Assembly: GCA_004335635.1 (NCBI GenBank) | Contig: QAXH01005558.1 | Coordinates: 1 to 10,091, forward strand | Origin: Chloromonas sp. AAM2 | Lineage: Eukaryota; Chlorophyta; Chlorophyceae; Chlamydomonadales; Chlamydomonadaceae | Reading direction: 5' to 3' | DNA length: 10,091 bases | Part shown: positions 6,999-10,091 of the stretch, in pieces | How the letters are laid out: every line of letters begins with the position of its first letter | Position numbering within the stretch: position 1 is the stretch's first letter | Translations under genes and position numbers: made by a program | The notes under the pieces: model-generated | Told to the model about the DNA's origin: nothing | What the model saw: the letters and a program-made list of their open reading frames with translations, nothing else | Databases searched by the model: none

Positions 6999-7434
6999 GT
7001 GCCTGGCCGTCTATCAAATGAAAGCAGTGACCACCGTCCATTGGATGTGCAGAGAGCAAGCGCACTGCACTGCAGATGGATTTCGATCATCGAATTATTC
7101 ATGTGAGGGTGGAGGAAAGATCAAGCCTTCCAGTTTTGGCAATTAGCGTTGATGGCAACTAAGAGCAATGTTGATAAGCAATGAGTTTGCTGAAGATGAA
7201 TGGGGTAGAAAGGGATCAGGGATTTGAGGATCAAATCTTCAGTTTTGGCAATCAAATGTGACGTCGGGGACAACTCAGCAGGCTCGCACATGACGAGACA
7301 GGGGCGCAGCATGGAGGCGGAAGATGTGAGCAGTTCAGGCTTGTTGTCTGTCAATCGATGAGTCAAACAGGCCCATACGAAAACAACCAGGGGTGCAGCA
7401 TGGACCAGATATGTGCCGGCTCCAACTGAATTTC
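6999..7434. other. Presumed 3' UTR / intergenic stretch
   Basis: No exon is supported on either strand. It contains two degenerate direct repeats: GATCAAGCCTTCCAGTTTTG and its relative with GGCAAT beginning at 7119 and 7229, and CAGGGG(C/T)GCAGCATGGA at about 7300 and 7388. I found no TGTAA (the green-algal polyadenylation word) on the plus strand here, and no TTACA that would be its minus-strand counterpart. Confidence 0.6.
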
Positions 7435-7678
7435 TCAAGTAGAATCAGAATAGCAGCTCTCCTCTTCCGCTGTCAGCGCCATGTTCAAGCCATGAGCTTC
7501 TGAAGCGATAGTCTGTGCACGAGCTTCTACAGCCATCTTCTGTGCGTGAGATTCTGCAACGTCTTCTCAAGATGGATCAGCACGTCTACTTCATTCGTGC
7601 AGACTCACCAGCTGTATGCTTGCGGCTCCCGGCCTGGTGAATTGGTGCAGCAGCGCGCTCGGATGCCGTACACAACGC
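7435..7678 (-). CDS. Possible last two exons of a convergent gene (3'-terminal part)
   Basis: Read on the minus strand, an acceptor CATTCTGTTCATTACAG precedes an exon at 7678-7609 (ALCTASERAAAPIHQAGSRK...). It ends in a strong donor CTG|GTGAGT. After a 55-base intron (7608-7554, acceptor GACGTTGCAG) a second exon at 7553-7435 continues in the correct phase as ESHAQKMAVEARAQTIASEA... and ends SYSDST-type residues (EEESCYSDST) with TGA 7437-7435. Unspliced reading hits a stop within the intron. The C-terminus is Ala/Glu-rich and would form an amphipathic helix. No domain is recognised and no convincing upstream exon was found, so this remains tentative. Confidence 0.33.
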
Positions 7679-7679
7679 C

Positions 7680-7684
7680 TGTAA
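7680..7684 (+). terminator. Candidate TGTAA polyadenylation word
   Basis: TGTAA is the usual polyadenylation signal of chlorophycean green algae. This is the first copy after the main gene's stop and would give a 3' UTR of about 700 bases. The same bases are, on the minus strand, the TTACAG acceptor of the proposed convergent gene, so one of the two readings may be coincidence. Another TGTAA occurs at 8002-8006. Confidence 0.25.
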
Positions 7685-9060
7685 TGAACAGAATGGTCAA
7701 GCAAAGGGCGAGGATGATGTGGGCCACACAAGATAGTCAGATGTGAACACAGCTGCTTGCAGTAATATAACTAGAAAGGCAAAGCGAAGGTGTGAGGGGA
7801 GATCTGGGGCATCGAGTAAAGGAGGCCGAGGAGTGAAGGCAACTAAGGTCACGTCCTGATGGGACGCGACAGACGCAGCCTGCAAGTGATGTCAGAGCTT
7901 AGGACACTTCGACTGCGTTTGCCTGGGCGATTGAAAGACCAGCACGGATTGCATCGTGTGCTGTTCTACCATACATGTCATGGCATGTCATGTCATACAC
8001 ATGTAAGTTGAGTAATGTTTTCATTGGACCACTTGTCTGGACTGACTTGAATGGGTTGTCCTCTTCGTACGCTCAGTGGACGGTTTGAATCCCTGTGACC
8101 ATGCGAGTGCACTCATATGAAGGTGTTGTACAAGCATTTGTAGGCAACCAGGAGCAAACTAGCACCAAGCAAGAAGATTTCAAGCAGGCATTTGATCAGA
8201 ACGCAGGGCTGTAGGGCGTCAGAATCCAAGGTGTCTGCTCTTGTCCTGCGACACTGTTTTAGGTTCTGTTTGGTCTGTTGCCCAGCTGGTAACTGGCAAG
8301 ACTGGTGCCTCAAGAGACTCGAGTCAGGCGGCATGCAATGCAGGACTGTTCACCTGATCATCTTATAAACCACAGCTTATAAACAAAACAGAAAACAAAC
8401 GTCTGACAAATTCTAGCGATACACATGATTGTGGGGAGTCCCTGCTGTGACCTCAATAGGTCATCAACGGTAGCGCAATAAGGTCGTCCCAGTGAAATGC
8501 GTGATACGTCATCTCTACCTGTGCATCCTCTAGCGATGCATTTGATGCTTGTGTTCGGCACTTGCATTCTCTTGTGGTATGATGACTCCAGAACAGAAGC
8601 GCATGTTGTTGATAGTTAGGCACGTGCAGGCTTCTGGTTGGTCGCATACTCAAGACCAGTAGAACACACACCAAACTGTGGTCGCATATCCATGCCGCAG
8701 TTGCCAGAAGATTATTATGTGCAAGAGGCAACCCTGATGTCCGTGGGATGGTACCGTCCATAAGGCTGAATATGTGCCCATGTGTGTGTGGTGGCCAGAA
8801 AAAAAACACTAGATGCTGTAACACGTGGTCGATTTCTGTCGCATGACATGGTATGTTTTCCATCTCTGACATGCTTGAACTACATGTCTGACCTGCTGTC
8901 TGCCTCCGCAACAAATGGTTAAGGAGACAAGCACTGGGCACCTGGGTGTTGGCGGCGATTGTTGCTTGCACAAGTACCGCTTCTCAGTCATCACACGGGA
9001 CAAAGTCACATGGCACACTTGTAAGAAACGACAGCCAAAGTACCCGGCACGCAGGTATCG
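7685..9060. other. Stretch without a supported gene
   Basis: Several ORFs of 60-170 codons occur, mainly on the minus strand (the longest at 8971-8453), but none shows a known domain or forms a phase-consistent exon chain. Visible local features are a CATGTCATG-rich patch near 7974-8003 and a duplicated CTTATAAAC at 8362-8370 and 8376-8384. A weak minus-strand exon candidate (7965-7908, AHDAIRAGLSIAQANAVE) could precede the convergent exons but has poor splice sites. Confidence 0.5.
8362..8384. repeat. Short tandem duplication CTTATAAAC
   Basis: Two exact 9-base copies lie 14 bases apart. Each contains TATAAA, so a promoter is conceivable, but no gene with a supported start follows on either strand. 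Confidence 0.5.
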
Positions 9061-10025
9061 TACAGTGACTGTGATCGAATGACTGCCTGGATTGTGTAAT
9101 TAGATATTTGGAATGTGTGTGCTCCATGCCAAATCAAAAGCGGTACTTCATTTTCTGCTATCAACTGTCAACCGACAATTGCTCGGTTCCACCAACGTAG
9201 CAGAGCTAGGACATTTACAAGGAGGGATTGCACACCATGAAGCACGTCCAACGCAAACATCAACTATCTGCGCAAACTGCAGGATTTTTTTCCTAGTAAA
9301 AGGGAATCTGACCGTGTCAGCAAGGGTTGGTGAGGCCCTTGTGGCCATCACCCCACAGACTACCTTCCAAAAGCATCCCGTTAGCCAAGACAGTGAGACC
9401 AGCTAAGTTTGTCAAAGGTCGAACTTAGAACAATCACAACTAGTCTCAAGATGGTCGTCCCCTCACAAGTTAAGACGTGCAACATTGGTTTAGATGGATT
9501 GCATGGTTGGAGAGTGTTGTGAAGGTGAGCGCTTGGTACCTCTCGCATTTCTGGTCAGCCTGGCTTTCATTGCGATTGGCTGTATGGTTGAATCGCATAT
9601 GTCTGACGAGGTGCCAGTTAGCTGCATGCATCCGGCACTCCCTGGACAATTACTGGACTCGGTAATGAAAGAGAATGAGCCTAAGCGCAGTCCTTTGAAG
9701 CGTCAGAACTAACTTGATACTTTCACTCTACGGGTTATCTGGTCATGGTCATGTCATGAACTGCCCACATTCAATTGTTCGTCCTGTTTTGAGATCCATG
9801 CTTGTAGAATCTCGACATTTCTTGGGTTCCTTTCAACCCAGCATTGTCAAATACCTGGTTGAATCCCAGCAAATCCATAAACTGGTGGCCATAACAGCCT
9901 GCACACGCTGCTCCCACCCTTCGCGGCACTTCCATTTGTCATCTACTTTCCGAGTCCGGCAGGCATGCACACACATCTCTGTCACTTAGGCCTCTGTCAC
10001 TGTATGATGATCATCCCTGGTGTAA

Positions 10026-10027
<2 letters not shown>
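9061..10027. other. Stretch without a supported gene
   Basis: Plus-strand ORFs at 9113-9406 and 9494-9712 and overlapping minus-strand frames are all open, so ORF length is not evidence here. The 9494-9712 ORF contains a hydrophobic run (LVPLAFLVSLAFIAIGCMV) that could be a membrane segment. No domain, RNA gene or transposon terminus was recognised. Confidence 0.5.
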
Positions 10028-10086
<59 letters not shown>

Positions 10087-10091
10087 TATAT
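10028..10091. repeat. TA dinucleotide microsatellite
   Basis: A TACATA lead-in is followed by an uninterrupted AT run (about 10034-10078), then CACA and more AT to the window edge. It continues beyond the window, so its length is unknown. Confidence 0.95.

Noticed and set aside
7609..7740. Minus-strand frame giving a membrane-like helix (LCLTILFITGVVYGI)
   Set aside because: The frame has a stop just upstream, no acceptor between, and its continuation across the GTGAGT donor makes TGA; it overlaps the pyrimidine tract of the proposed exon in a different frame.
8076..8105. GGTTTGAATCCC resembling a tRNA T-loop / B box
   Set aside because: The flanking bases do not pair into a T stem, and no A box or acceptor stem fits at the right distance.
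8113..8334. Minus-strand ORF with a hydrophobic C-terminus (CLLEIFLLGASLLLVAY), possibly a tail-anchored protein
   Set aside because: The hydrophobic run comes from a T-rich stretch, as is common at intron 3' ends; no domain, no supported neighbouring exon and no start context.
8453..8971. Longest minus-strand ORF downstream (172 codons)
   Set aside because: Composition is Cys/His/Ser-rich without any recognisable domain, and overlapping frames are also open; ORF length is not informative here.
9113..9406. Plus-strand ORF with CANCRIFF suggesting a zinc-binding fragment
   Set aside because: Only a single CxxC pair, no second ligand pair, and opposite-strand frames are equally open.

Overview
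The window is eukaryotic nuclear DNA, most likely from a chlorophyte green alga (Chlorophyceae/volvocine-like is the best guess, species not determinable). The evidence is one intron-rich plus-strand gene whose recognisable domains match a land-plant protein family, long Ala/Thr/Pro/Ser-rich inserts inside those domains, a CCACCA run that reads as poly-proline at the left edge, and roughly balanced base composition. I see no bacterial operon, phage, CRISPR or complete transposon.

Layout. Positions 1-140 hold a CCACCA repeat and a possible 5' leader exon. Positions 141-310 look like a leader intron. Positions 341-6998 hold one gene of nine coding exons, joined here by homology and phase: 341-1173, 1530-2820, 3309-3419, 3903-4003, 4322-4424, 5331-5455, 5855-5981, 6370-6491 and 6869-6998. 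The joined frame is open throughout and gives 980 residues. Its domain order is a farnesoic-acid-O-methyltransferase-like (Methyltransf_FA) domain, a very short remnant where BTB/POZ would be expected, a BACK domain broken into three pieces by two large disordered inserts, and a C-terminal F5/8-type-C-like (galactose-binding-fold) domain. This is the architecture of the Arabidopsis BTB protein At2g30600 as I remember it, except that the two BTB domains of that protein are essentially absent here.

The splice pattern is notable. All eight coding introns sit after an exonic AG. Four follow a CAG (Gln) codon in phase 0 and four split an Arg codon in phase 2. Intron 5 fits only as a GC-AG intron. 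Three introns carry a second copy of their own splice-site neighbourhood, and each second copy would not give the reconstructed protein.

Positions 6999-7434 are presumed 3' untranslated or intergenic sequence. On the minus strand, 7678-7435 can be read as the last two exons of a convergent gene with an Ala-rich helical C-terminus; this is tentative. The remaining sequence to 10027 has ORFs in several frames but no domain I recognise. The window ends in a TA microsatellite.

The main gene is probably a BTB-BACK-family scaffold or adaptor. Loss of the BTB core would remove the usual dimerisation and Cullin-3 contact, which makes it the most interesting biological question here.
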